A DNA stretch of 28,178 nt from an uncultured Oscillospiraceae bacterium. GTDB lineage: Bacteria; Bacillota; Clostridia; Oscillospirales; Oscillospiraceae. Of the stretch, positions 22,612 through 28,178 are shown piece by piece. Numbering within the stretch: position 1 is the stretch's first letter; every line of letters begins with the position of its first letter. The stretch lies in the NCBI GenBank assembly GCA_910587645.1, contig CAJUNA010000021.1, forward strand, positions 1 through 28,178. The letters run 5' to 3'. Under the pieces are notes generated by a model that had not been told where the DNA came from, searched no databases, and worked only from the letters and a program-made list of their open reading frames with translations. The position numbers were made by a program, and so were the translations under genes.

Positions 22612-23455
22612 GCGCGCCCTCTTTGCCGTGCCCTATGTGGGATGGATGGCCCTGTTTGTGGTGGCACCCATCGTTATGGTGGTGATCTATGCCTTTTCTA
22701 CCGCTGACGGCGGGTTTACCCTGGAAAATTTCCTGGATATGGGAACCTACGCGTCGGTGTTTACCCGTTCTTTCTGGCTGGCGCTGCTGGCTACTGTGAT
22801 CTGCCTGCTGATCGGATATCCGGCGGCGTATATGATTTCCAAGGAGGGCCCCAGGTTCCAGCGGATCGCTATGATGCTGATTATGCTGCCAATGTGGATG
22901 AATTTCCTGCTGCGGACCTATTCCTGGATGTCTATTCTGGAAAATACCGGGCTGCTGAACCGGCTCTTTGCCGCTATCGGGGTGTTTGACCTGGTCAACC
23001 GGGTCACGGGAAGCAATATTGCGTATTTTACCATGATTAATACCCAGGGGGCTGTGGTACTGGGGATGGTATACAATTACCTGCCGTTTATGATCCTGCC
23101 CATCTACTCCGTTATTGAGAAGATGGACAACAGCCTGGTGGAAGCCGCCAGGGATTTGGGGGCCGGCCCCGCCAGGGTGTTCCGGAAGGTGATCCTGCCC
23201 TTGAGCCTGCCGGGGGTGCTCAGCGGGGTGACGATGGTGTTCGTGCCATCGGTGTCCACCTTCGCTATCTCCCGGCTGCTGGGGGGAGGGACCCAGATGA
23301 TGCTGGGCGACCTTATCGAGCAGCAGTTCTTGGGCGGCGCCTACAACCCCCACCTGGGGGCGGCTATCGCCTTGGTGATGATGGTGATTGTGGTGGCGTG
23401 CATGGTTGTGATGAATCACTTCGGTGAGGGTGAGGAACAGGCGGTGATGCTGTGA
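22601..23455 (+). CDS. potB: Polyamine ABC transporter permease PotB
   Basis: This 284-residue permease has about six TM segments: ALFAVPYVGWMALFVVAPIVMVVIYAF first, ALVMMVIVVACMVVMNHF last. The coupling loop SLVEAARDLGAGPARVFRKVILPLSLPG contacts PotA. FVPSVSTFAISRLLGGG is typical of PotB. It begins inside the end of potA (GGCGGAA ribosome-binding site) and ends by GTGA overlap with potCD, giving tight translational coupling. Confidence 0.9.
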   Translation: MKNKRALFAVPYVGWMALFVVAPIVMVVIYAFSTADGGFTLENFLDMGTYASVFTRSFWLALLATVICLLIGYPAAYMISKEGPRFQRIAMMLIMLPMWMNFLLRTYSWMSILENTGLLNRLFAAIGVFDLVNRVTGSNIAYFTMINTQGAVVLGMVYNYLPFMILPIYSVIEKMDNSLVEAARDLGAGPARVFRKVILPLSLPGVLSGVTMVFVPSVSTFAISRLLGGGTQMMLGDLIEQQFLGGAYNPHLGAAIALVMMVIVVACMVVMNHFGEGEEQAVML

Positions 23456-25461
23456 AAAAGCAGAGCCGTGTGGGGAACCGCCTGCTGGTGGGGCTGATGT
23501 TCCTGTTCCTTTACCTGCCGATCCTCCTGCTCATTGTGTTTTCCTTCAACGCCGGGGACAGCAGCGCCGTATGGAGGGGGTTTTCCCTCCATTGGTACAG
23601 TGAGCTGTTCCAGAACCGGTTGATTATGGAGAGCCTCTATATGACGCTGCTGGTGTCCCTGCTGGCTACCGCGATCTCTACCGTGGCGGGTACCTTTGCG
23701 GCCATTGGGCTTTACAGCCTCAGCAAGCGGAAGCGGGACGCGCTGCTGGTGGTCAACGATATCCCTATGATGAACGCGGATATCGTTACCGGTGTCAGCC
23801 TGTGCCTGTTTTTCGTGGCTTTCTTCCAGGGATGGGGCGGTTTTGCCCGGTGGATGAACAGCGTACAGGGCGTATTTGAGCTGCCGGCCCGGCTGACGCT
23901 GGGGTTCGGGACGCTGCTGCTGGCCCATGTGGCCTTTAATATCCCCTATGTTATCCTCAATGTGGCCCCCAGGCTGCGGCAGATGGACAAAAACCTGGTG
24001 GATGCCGCCCAGGATTTGGGCTGCACCTGGATGCAGGCTTTCTGGCGGGTGATCCTGCCGGAGATCAAGCCGGGGATCGTGTCCGGGGCGCTGATCGCGT
24101 TTACCATGAGCGTGGATGATTTTATCATCTCCTATTTTACGGCGGGGTCGTCTACCTCTACGCTGGCAATGACGATTTACGGCATGACGAAACGGCGGAT
24201 CACGCCGGAGATTAACGCGGTATCGACCCTGCTGTTTTTGACGGTGCTGGCGCTGCTGGTGACCGTCAACATCCGGGAAGCCCGGCAGGAGCGGCGGGCC
24301 GCGTCCCAGGAGCCGAGGAAATTGACTTGGCTGGAACGGCTGGCGGTGCGGACGTCTACGCCCGGCTGGCGGTGGGCGAAGCGGGGCGCGGGGGCGGCCA
24401 TGGGGTGCGCTTTCGTGGCTGCGGTGGTGTTCCTGACAGGGGCTACCAGCGCAAGGCCGGTGGTCAATGTATGCAGCTGGGGCGAGTATATCGACACCAG
24501 CTTGATTACCCAGTTCGAAGAGGAGACGGGGATCCGGGTCAATTATCAGACTGTGGAGAGCAATGAGACCCTCTATTCCCTGCTGAAAAGCGGCGGAGCG
24601 GACTATGACGTGGTGGTGCCCTCCGATTATATGATCGCAAAGCTCATTGAGGAGGATATGCTGGAGAAGCTGGATTATGGGAATATACCGAACTTCAGCT
24701 TGATTGATGAACGGTTTAAGCACCTTAGCTATGATCCGGAGAACGCATACACGGTGCCCTATACCTGGGGGACTTTGGGGATCATCTATAACGCCAATGC
24801 GGTGGAAGAGGAGATTACGAGCTGGAGCGCCCTGTATGACAGCCAGTACGCGGGGCAGGTCCTCCTGATCAACAACTCCCGGGACGCACTGGGGGCCGCG
24901 TTGCTCTATTTGGGCTACTCGGTGAATACTACCGATGAGGACGAGATCCGGGAGGCCTACGAGGTGATCGCGGACGCCAACCGCCGGGGTGTGTTCCAGG
25001 GGAAGGTGATGGACGAGGTCTTTCAGAAAATGGAGGGGGGCAACGCCGTGATTGCCACTTACTACGCGGGGGACTACCTCTCCATGGTGGAAAACCAGGC
25101 GGATGGGGTGGATCTGGCCTTCGTGATCCCCGAGGAGGGGTCTAACTGGTTTGTGGACGCTATGTGCGTACTGAAGGACGCTCCCCATAAGAAGGAAGCG
25201 GAGATGTGGATCAACTTTATCGCTTCCACGGAAGCTAACCTGGCGAATATGGACTATATCTGGTATGCCTCCCCGAACCGGGAAGCTTTGGAGCAGTATC
25301 CGGCCTACTACGAGGAGACCTATGGGGAATCGCTGGATCAGGCGGCCTATGAGATCATGGCGGCCCCGCCGGAGGTGCTGGGGCGCTGCGAGGTCTATGA
25401 GAACCTGCCCAGGGAGACACAGCAGCTCTACAGCCGGCTGTGGGTGGAGTTGGGGAGGTAG
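23452..25461 (+). CDS. PotC-PotD fusion: polyamine permease joined to its substrate-binding domain
   Basis: This is a single 669-residue frame. Residues 1-275 are the PotC permease with six TM segments and the EAA loop DAAQDLGCTWMQAFWRVILPEIKPG (184-208). Residues 278-311 form a basic cytoplasmic linker. Residues 313-331 (GAAMGCAFVAAVVFLTG) make a seventh TM segment, and residues 336-669 are a PotD-type binding protein (VNVCSWGEYIDTSLITQFEEETGI, DVVVPSDYMIAKL, VPYTWGTLGIIYN). The extra TM puts the binding domain outside the cell without signal peptide or lipid anchor, so the transporter carries a tethered receptor. Start GTG 23452 overlaps the potB stop. Similar PotCD fusions are known in some Gram-positives; no separate potD is present here. 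Confidence 0.92.
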   Translation: MKKQSRVGNRLLVGLMFLFLYLPILLLIVFSFNAGDSSAVWRGFSLHWYSELFQNRLIMESLYMTLLVSLLATAISTVAGTFAAIGLYSLSKRKRDALLVVNDIPMMNADIVTGVSLCLFFVAFFQGWGGFARWMNSVQGVFELPARLTLGFGTLLLAHVAFNIPYVILNVAPRLRQMDKNLVDAAQDLGCTWMQAFWRVILPEIKPGIVSGALIAFTMSVDDFIISYFTAGSSTSTLAMTIYGMTKRRITPEINAVSTLLFLTVLALLVTVNIREARQERRAASQEPRKLTWLERLAVRTSTPGWRWAKRGAGAAMGCAFVAAVVFLTGATSARPVVNVCSWGEYIDTSLITQFEEETGIRVNYQTVESNETLYSLLKSGGADYDVVVPSDYMIAKLIEEDMLEKLDYGNIPNFSLIDERFKHLSYDPENAYTVPYTWGTLGIIYNANAVEEEITSWSALYDSQYAGQVLLINNSRDALGAALLYLGYSVNTTDEDEIREAYEVIADANRRGVFQGKVMDEVFQKMEGGNAVIATYYAGDYLSMVENQADGVDLAFVIPEEGSNWFVDAMCVLKDAPHKKEAEMWINFIASTEANLANMDYIWYASPNREALEQYPAYYEETYGESLDQAAYEIMAAPPEVLGRCEVYENLPRETQQLYSRLWVELGR

Positions 25462-25490
25462 CGAAATATTGCGAGATTACAAATCCCTAC

Positions 25491-25519
25491 TTGACAGATG
25501 AGCGGATAACCTCTATAAT
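25491..25519 (+). promoter_or_regulatory. Consensus promoter of tRNA-Pro
   Basis: TTGACA (25491-25496), exactly 17 bp, TATAAT (25514-25519): a perfect match, usual for stable RNA genes. Confidence 0.9.
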
Positions 25520-25524
25520 ATATT

Positions 25525-25550
25525 CTGTTGCCGTTGGTCTACGGCAGCAG
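25525..25550 (+). other. Hairpin in the tRNA-Pro 5' leader
   Basis: CTGTTGCCGT (25525-25534) pairs with ACGGCAGCAG (25541-25550), 10 bp with one G-T pair, ending 4 nt before the mature tRNA. It would be removed by RNase P. Confidence 0.5.
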
Positions 25551-25554
25551 ATGT

Positions 25555-25630
25555 CCGGGTGTAGCGCAGTTGGTAGCGCGCATGGTTCGGGTCCATGAGG
25601 CCGTGGGTTCAAATCCCGCCACTCGGACCA
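25555..25630 (+). tRNA. tRNA-Pro (anticodon CGG)
   Basis: The cloverleaf was read by hand. Acceptor CCGGGTG pairs with CACTCGG (one G-T); D arm GCGC-AGTTGGTA-GCGC; anticodon arm CATGG-TTCGGGT-CCATG, which puts CGG at positions 34-36 with G37, as in proline tRNAs; variable loop AGGCC; T arm GTGGG-TTCAAAT-CCCGC. Discriminator A and an encoded CCA end the gene at 25630. Confidence 0.95.
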
Positions 25631-25633
25631 TGT

Positions 25634-25755
25634 CGAGTGTTCATAACGCAACTGAACACTCGTATGTAAAGGAACAGTCGAAAGGCTGTTCCTTTGTTAT
25701 TTCTGCGGGGCGATTTGCCCCGATGGAGCGGCTTTCGGGCCGCTCCGTTTTCTTT
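25634..25755 (+). terminator. Four consecutive hairpins after tRNA-Pro; the last is a terminator
   Basis: The stems are CGAGTGTTCA/TGAACACTCG (25634-25662), AAAGGAACAG/CTGTTCCTTT (25668-25695, then GTTATTT), CGGGGC/GCCCCG (25706-25722) and GGAGCGGC/GCCGCTCC (25725-25746), the last followed by GTTTTCTTT. All are perfect. The second or fourth can end the tRNA transcript; the fourth overlaps the end of the decayed recombinase gene on the other strand. Confidence 0.7.
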
Positions 25756-26164
25756 ACCCGGCCTTGCCGACAAGATACTCAATCGCCACACCCTGGCGGC
25801 TGTCCAGCACCACGTTATCCGGGTATTCCTCTACCTCCGGCAAGTCCAGGACGCCGATGAAGTTATAGTGGATCACGATGCGCTGTGTCCTGTTCTTTCC
25901 CCTGCCCTGGGTCTGGTACACGTCGATGCGCTCCACAAGCTCATGGAGGATGGTGGGCGTCAGCGTTTTCATCTCCATGAATTTCCGCACCGCTTTCAAA
26001 AACTGCTCCTTGCAGAAGGCCCGGTCGTTTTCCCTGTCACACTGGCGCTGCAATTCCTCAATGTCCTTTTTAAGCTGCTGCTGTTCCGCGTCATACCGCT
26101 GGGACATTTTCATAAAGCGTTCATCCGTCAGCTTACCCGATACATTGTCCTCAGAGAGCTTTTG
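25754..26164 (-). pseudogene. Large serine recombinase, C-terminal remnant (DUF4368-type end)
   Basis: The minus-strand frame ending at 25754 encodes LSEDNVSGKLTDERFMKMSQRYDAEQQQLKKDIEELQRQ and HELVERIDVYQTQGRGKNRTQRIVIHYNFIG, the coiled-coil and C-terminal tail of the serine recombinases of Tn4451/ICE-type elements. Homology reaches upstream to about 26164, where an in-frame TGA (26165-26167) and unrelated A/T-rich DNA begin. The catalytic N-terminal resolvase domain and the zinc-ribbon region are missing. An ATG at 26113 gives 119 residues, but these cannot recombine DNA. It marks a past integration next to tRNA-Pro. Confidence 0.8.
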
Positions 26165-26246
26165 TCAAGGGCAAATTTCACATAAGTTAAGATTTTAGTG
26201 AAATCTCTGTGTTAGTAGCAAAAAATTAGGTAGCTTCATTAGATTA

Positions 26247-26296
26247 AAGCGTAGGTACATTATAGAAGCTAAACATTCTGCAATGTACCCACGCTT
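26247..26296 (-). terminator. Long-loop hairpin after the KAP NTPase gene
   Basis: AAGCGTAGGTACATT (26247-26261) pairs with AATGTACCCACGCTT (26282-26296) with one mismatch and a 20-nt loop. On the minus strand it starts 14 nt after the KAP stop and is followed by TAATCTAATG, so termination is only plausible. An end of an inserted element is another reading. Confidence 0.45.
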
Positions 26297-26309
26297 ATGC
26301 TGATCAGCT

Positions 26310-27740
26310 CTATTCGATAATTTCCAGCATCCGCTTTACTGCTTTGAAATCATCAATATATTTTGCATATCTACTATATTCTGCGTGATGGCTAAGTACC
26401 CCCTTTTCTCCATAAGTCAACTCCGAATATCCAATAAGAAGCAAGGGAATATCTGCCGCTTTATTATATATCGGATAATGCTCATACGGTGATTGGCATA
26501 TTCCGATTTGATAATTCCAATTTTCTTTGATATATGCTGCTAACCGAATTGGAATACTGTCATCAACCTTTAACACATAGTGATCAAAATCTCCTGCCCT
26601 TGTTTTGCCTTCCACATATTGAAGCGGTACAATTGATTTACTGGCGGATTTTTCTTGCATAACCGCAAGCAGAAGTTCAAAGCAAAGAAATGAATAATCT
26701 TTTTTTCTACTAGTACTAAAAAGAAGCCGATGAATCGTATGCAATTTTTTTACTATATGCGCTTGCCGTCTGATTTCCATATCAGAGAATAGAGCTGAAA
26801 TATAATCATGAATTCCAGTCCAAGGTTCTAATATGCTTTCATCAAAAAGCGCGACATAATCATTGTACTTTTCTAAAAATCCATCATTCACAGTCCCAAT
26901 ACTGAGCTTTAGCTCAAAATCAACAAACTTTTGCAGATAGGCGTTACAATCCGTCCCTGCTCCAAACGTCGTTTCAACAGTATGTTTCAACTGTTCTTTA
27001 TCAAGAGCCATGATTAGCACAGTGTTATTTAAGTCAGAAAATAAATGATGTAGCCGTTCTAATATCTTTATAGCATAATCGGGAAGGCAACGATCCAATT
27101 CGTCTACAACAATCACCAGCGTTTGCCTTTCTGCCAATCGTGAAAGATCTTCTCGCGCTTCTTCAACTACTTTGTGAAAAGCATAGTATTTGTCAAAGCT
27201 ATGCGGCTCCTTAAAATCTTGAGATGTGCCCTCTTGTATTTTTTCCACCAAATCAGATAAATCATCCGCGTCAATACCTATCTTGTTCTCGACAAAGGAA
27301 CAAGCAACTTTCTTTATAATCTGTTTTGCTGTACTGACAAAACATGACTGAATTTTTTCCCTAACCTCGCCTGAGAAAAATCTTGTGTACTCATCTATGT
27401 TATCGAGCATCGCAGACACAATAGCGATTAAAGGCTCATCGTAATAATCATACTGCCAGCAATTATAGTGAAACACCATAAACTTTTCGCCAGCCTGGTA
27501 ATCACGAAGTTTGGGTTCCAGCATACTCAAAAGAAAAGTTTTTCCAGCCCCCCATTTCCCGTTCAGAGCAAATGCACAAAAGCTTTGTGCGTCTGATAAT
27601 GTTATGAGCAAGTCTAAAATCTGCCCTACTATCTCTTGACGATTCAAAATATCTATTGGCAGGACTCTTTCATCAATATCAGCAGGCAACAAATTCTGGG
27701 ACAAGGCTATACTGCCCTCTTTGATGGCTACATCATCCAT
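26310..27740 (-). CDS. KAP-family P-loop NTPase
   Basis: This 476-residue protein has Walker A GKWGAGKT (61-68), the family hallmark FHYNCWQYDYYDEP (about 90-103), and a Walker B strand LVIVVDELDRC (208-218), which together identify the KAP NTPase group. Many KAP proteins have TM helices between the two Walker motifs; the segment here (about 110-205) is helical but not clearly membrane-spanning, so this one looks soluble. The C-terminal half is unrecognised. The gene is much more AT-rich than its neighbours, which points to acquisition. AGAAAGG lies about 10 nt before the ATG. It follows a DNA methyltransferase remnant by 30 bp on the same strand. KAP NTPases recur in phage-defence islands; that role here is inference. 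Confidence 0.85.
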   Translation of the reverse strand: MDDVAIKEGSIALSQNLLPADIDERVLPIDILNRQEIVGQILDLLITLSDAQSFCAFALNGKWGAGKTFLLSMLEPKLRDYQAGEKFMVFHYNCWQYDYYDEPLIAIVSAMLDNIDEYTRFFSGEVREKIQSCFVSTAKQIIKKVACSFVENKIGIDADDLSDLVEKIQEGTSQDFKEPHSFDKYYAFHKVVEEAREDLSRLAERQTLVIVVDELDRCLPDYAIKILERLHHLFSDLNNTVLIMALDKEQLKHTVETTFGAGTDCNAYLQKFVDFELKLSIGTVNDGFLEKYNDYVALFDESILEPWTGIHDYISALFSDMEIRRQAHIVKKLHTIHRLLFSTSRKKDYSFLCFELLLAVMQEKSASKSIVPLQYVEGKTRAGDFDHYVLKVDDSIPIRLAAYIKENWNYQIGICQSPYEHYPIYNKAADIPLLLIGYSELTYGEKGVLSHHAEYSRYAKYIDDFKAVKRMLEIIE

Positions 27741-27770
27741 AAGTGAGACCCTTTCTTCTTTAACATATAG

Positions 27771-28035
27771 TTAGGTATTGCTTATTATTTTCTGATACAT
27801 CCTCATCAGCTCCGCCACGCACTTGCTCTCGGTCATGTCCTTGATGGAAAACCCGTAAGCCTGCATCACGGCCTTGTCGTTCTGTTGGTGGGCCTTTCTC
27901 AGTTCTGGAGGCATGGCGGTCTCGTCATAGAGGTCGGCAAGGCTGGCGTCGGGGTAGAGGACCCGGGCATCCAAAATGGCCTGGGCGGTCTGCTCGATTT
28001 TGGCCTTTTGGTCGGTGTCATCGCCAGTGATAAAA
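27771..28035 (-). pseudogene. DNA methyltransferase, C-terminal remnant cut by an IS
   Basis: The minus frame reads GDDTDQKAKIEQTAQAILDARVLYP, ASLADLYDETAMPPELRKAHQQ and TESKCVAELMRMYQKI before TAA at 27771-27773. This is, as I recall it, the conserved end of class I SAM-dependent DNA methyltransferases of the MmeI/type IIL group. Only about 87 codons remain: upstream, at about 28035, the sequence changes to the end of an IS21-type element. The methylase and any restriction part are lost from this copy. The TTG at 27974 is only the longest in-frame start, not a real one. Confidence 0.7.
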
Positions 28036-28093
28036 TGTAAAAAACGCCGAGGAAAAAATGTAGTTTTGTGGCGGAGGAGGCGAAAAAAAGATA

Positions 28094-28132
28094 GACTCCC
28101 AATAGGGCGAAAAAGAGCCCGGAAAGGGAGTC
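28094..28132 (+). promoter_or_regulatory. Nested hairpin covering the transposase ribosome-binding site
   Basis: GACTCCC (28094-28100) pairs with GGGAGTC (28126-28132), and inside it GGGC (28105-28108) pairs with GCCC (28117-28120). The 3' arm includes the AAGGGAG that precedes ATG 28138. Transcripts entering from outside would fold and mask the site, a known way for insertion sequences to limit transposase made from outside promoters. Confidence 0.55.
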
Positions 28133-28137
28133 AGAAA

Positions 28138-28178
28138 ATGAAAGGAGCACAGTGGATGGATATCCGAAGCGACAGACA
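28138..28178 (+). CDS. istA: IS21 transposase IstA, N-terminal start (partial)
   Basis: The frame from ATG 28138 gives MKGAQWMDIRSDR and runs off the window end. The QWMDIR-type opening is found at the start of many IstA transposases of Firmicutes, just before the helix-turn-helix. A second possible start is ATG 28156, with AAAGGAG at 28141-28147. Only 13 residues are visible, so the call rests largely on the IS-like end in front. Confidence 0.45.
   Translation, partial: MKGAQWMDIRSDR

Larger units (their letters stand above)
28036..28178 (+). mobile_element. IS21-family insertion sequence, left end (continues beyond window)
   Basis: The element end is placed at TGT 28036-28038, because IS21 ends begin 5'-TGT and carry A-rich subterminal repeats; here TGTAAAAAACGCCGAGG is followed by AAAAAATGTAG and a related GGCGGAGGAGG. 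It lies at the point where methyltransferase homology stops. A transposase-like start follows at 28138. The right end and target duplication are outside the window. Confidence 0.6.

Noticed and set aside
23416..25188. A 590-codon minus-strand frame across potCD
   Set aside because: Arg/His/Pro-rich shadow of a GC-rich gene, no ribosome-binding site, overlaps an assured gene over its full length.
25555..25630. tRNA read as Met because CAT appears in the anticodon stem
   Set aside because: Proper folding puts CAT in the stem and CGG at positions 34-36, with G37 and a proline-type acceptor stem.
25634..25746. Hairpin run considered as a CRISPR array
   Set aside because: The four stems differ in sequence and length and there is no repeated unit; no CRISPR or cas gene is visible anywhere in the window.
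27899..28150. Minus-strand open frame spanning the IS border
   Set aside because: It crosses the join between the methyltransferase remnant and the IS end in a different frame, and overlaps both the remnant and the transposase start.

Overview
The window looks like a GC-rich, low-oxygen Clostridia member of the Oscillospirales type (Flavonifractor/Lawsonibacter-like; this placement is inference). The grounds are strong AGGAGG ribosome-binding sites, near-consensus sigma-A promoters, the gene order rplGB-rpsL-rpsG-fusA-tuf, a PerR-type regulator beside a rubredoxin-first ('reverse') rubrerythrin, a MetV/MetF methylenetetrahydrofolate reductase pair, and mobile-element pieces of the clostridial ICE type at both ends.

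Layout. 1-1250: the end of an integrative conjugative element (ICE), with the C-terminal part of a VirB4-like ATPase overlapping a radical-SAM gene that is cut off exactly at a 32-bp perfect palindrome. 1300-3310: an orphan lipoprotein with its own promoter, then tcdA and a GNAT acetyltransferase in a translationally coupled pair. 3430-4600 (minus strand): reverse rubrerythrin and a PerR/Fur-type regulator. 4600-10390: an alpha-galactoside uptake and hydrolysis operon (solute-binding lipoprotein, two permeases, GH36 alpha-galactosidase) with no ATPase gene of its own. 10470-12137: metV-metF. 12174-17264: the str operon (L7Ae-like rplGB, rpsL, rpsG, fusA, tuf) with a 265-nt structured gap between rpsL and rpsG and a textbook terminator after tuf. 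17285-20350: an OmpR-family response regulator and a six-TM histidine kinase separated by an unusual 311-nt spacer. 20399-21243: a small membrane protein of unknown function. 21294-25461: a polyamine ABC transporter, potA-potB-potCD, in which the permease PotC and the binding protein PotD are one polypeptide; a promoter followed by a terminator-like leader hairpin lies in front. 25491-25755: tRNA-Pro(CGG) with promoter, leader hairpin and four consecutive hairpins downstream. 25754-28178: an accessory region with a decayed large serine recombinase, an AT-rich KAP-family P-loop NTPase, the 3' remnant of a DNA methyltransferase, and the left end of an IS21-type insertion sequence that cuts the methyltransferase.

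How the parts work together. The middle 24 kb is ordinary, well-kept chromosome: translation genes, sugar and polyamine uptake, one-carbon metabolism and peroxide response. Both ends are mobile or defence DNA in various stages of decay. The points most worth a second look are the palindrome at the broken radical-SAM gene, the PotC-PotD fusion with its leader attenuator, the structured rpsL-rpsG spacer (candidate S7 autoregulatory site), and the methyltransferase remnant plus KAP NTPase unit next to tRNA-Pro. All functional assignments come from reading motifs and recalled family features; no database search was run.
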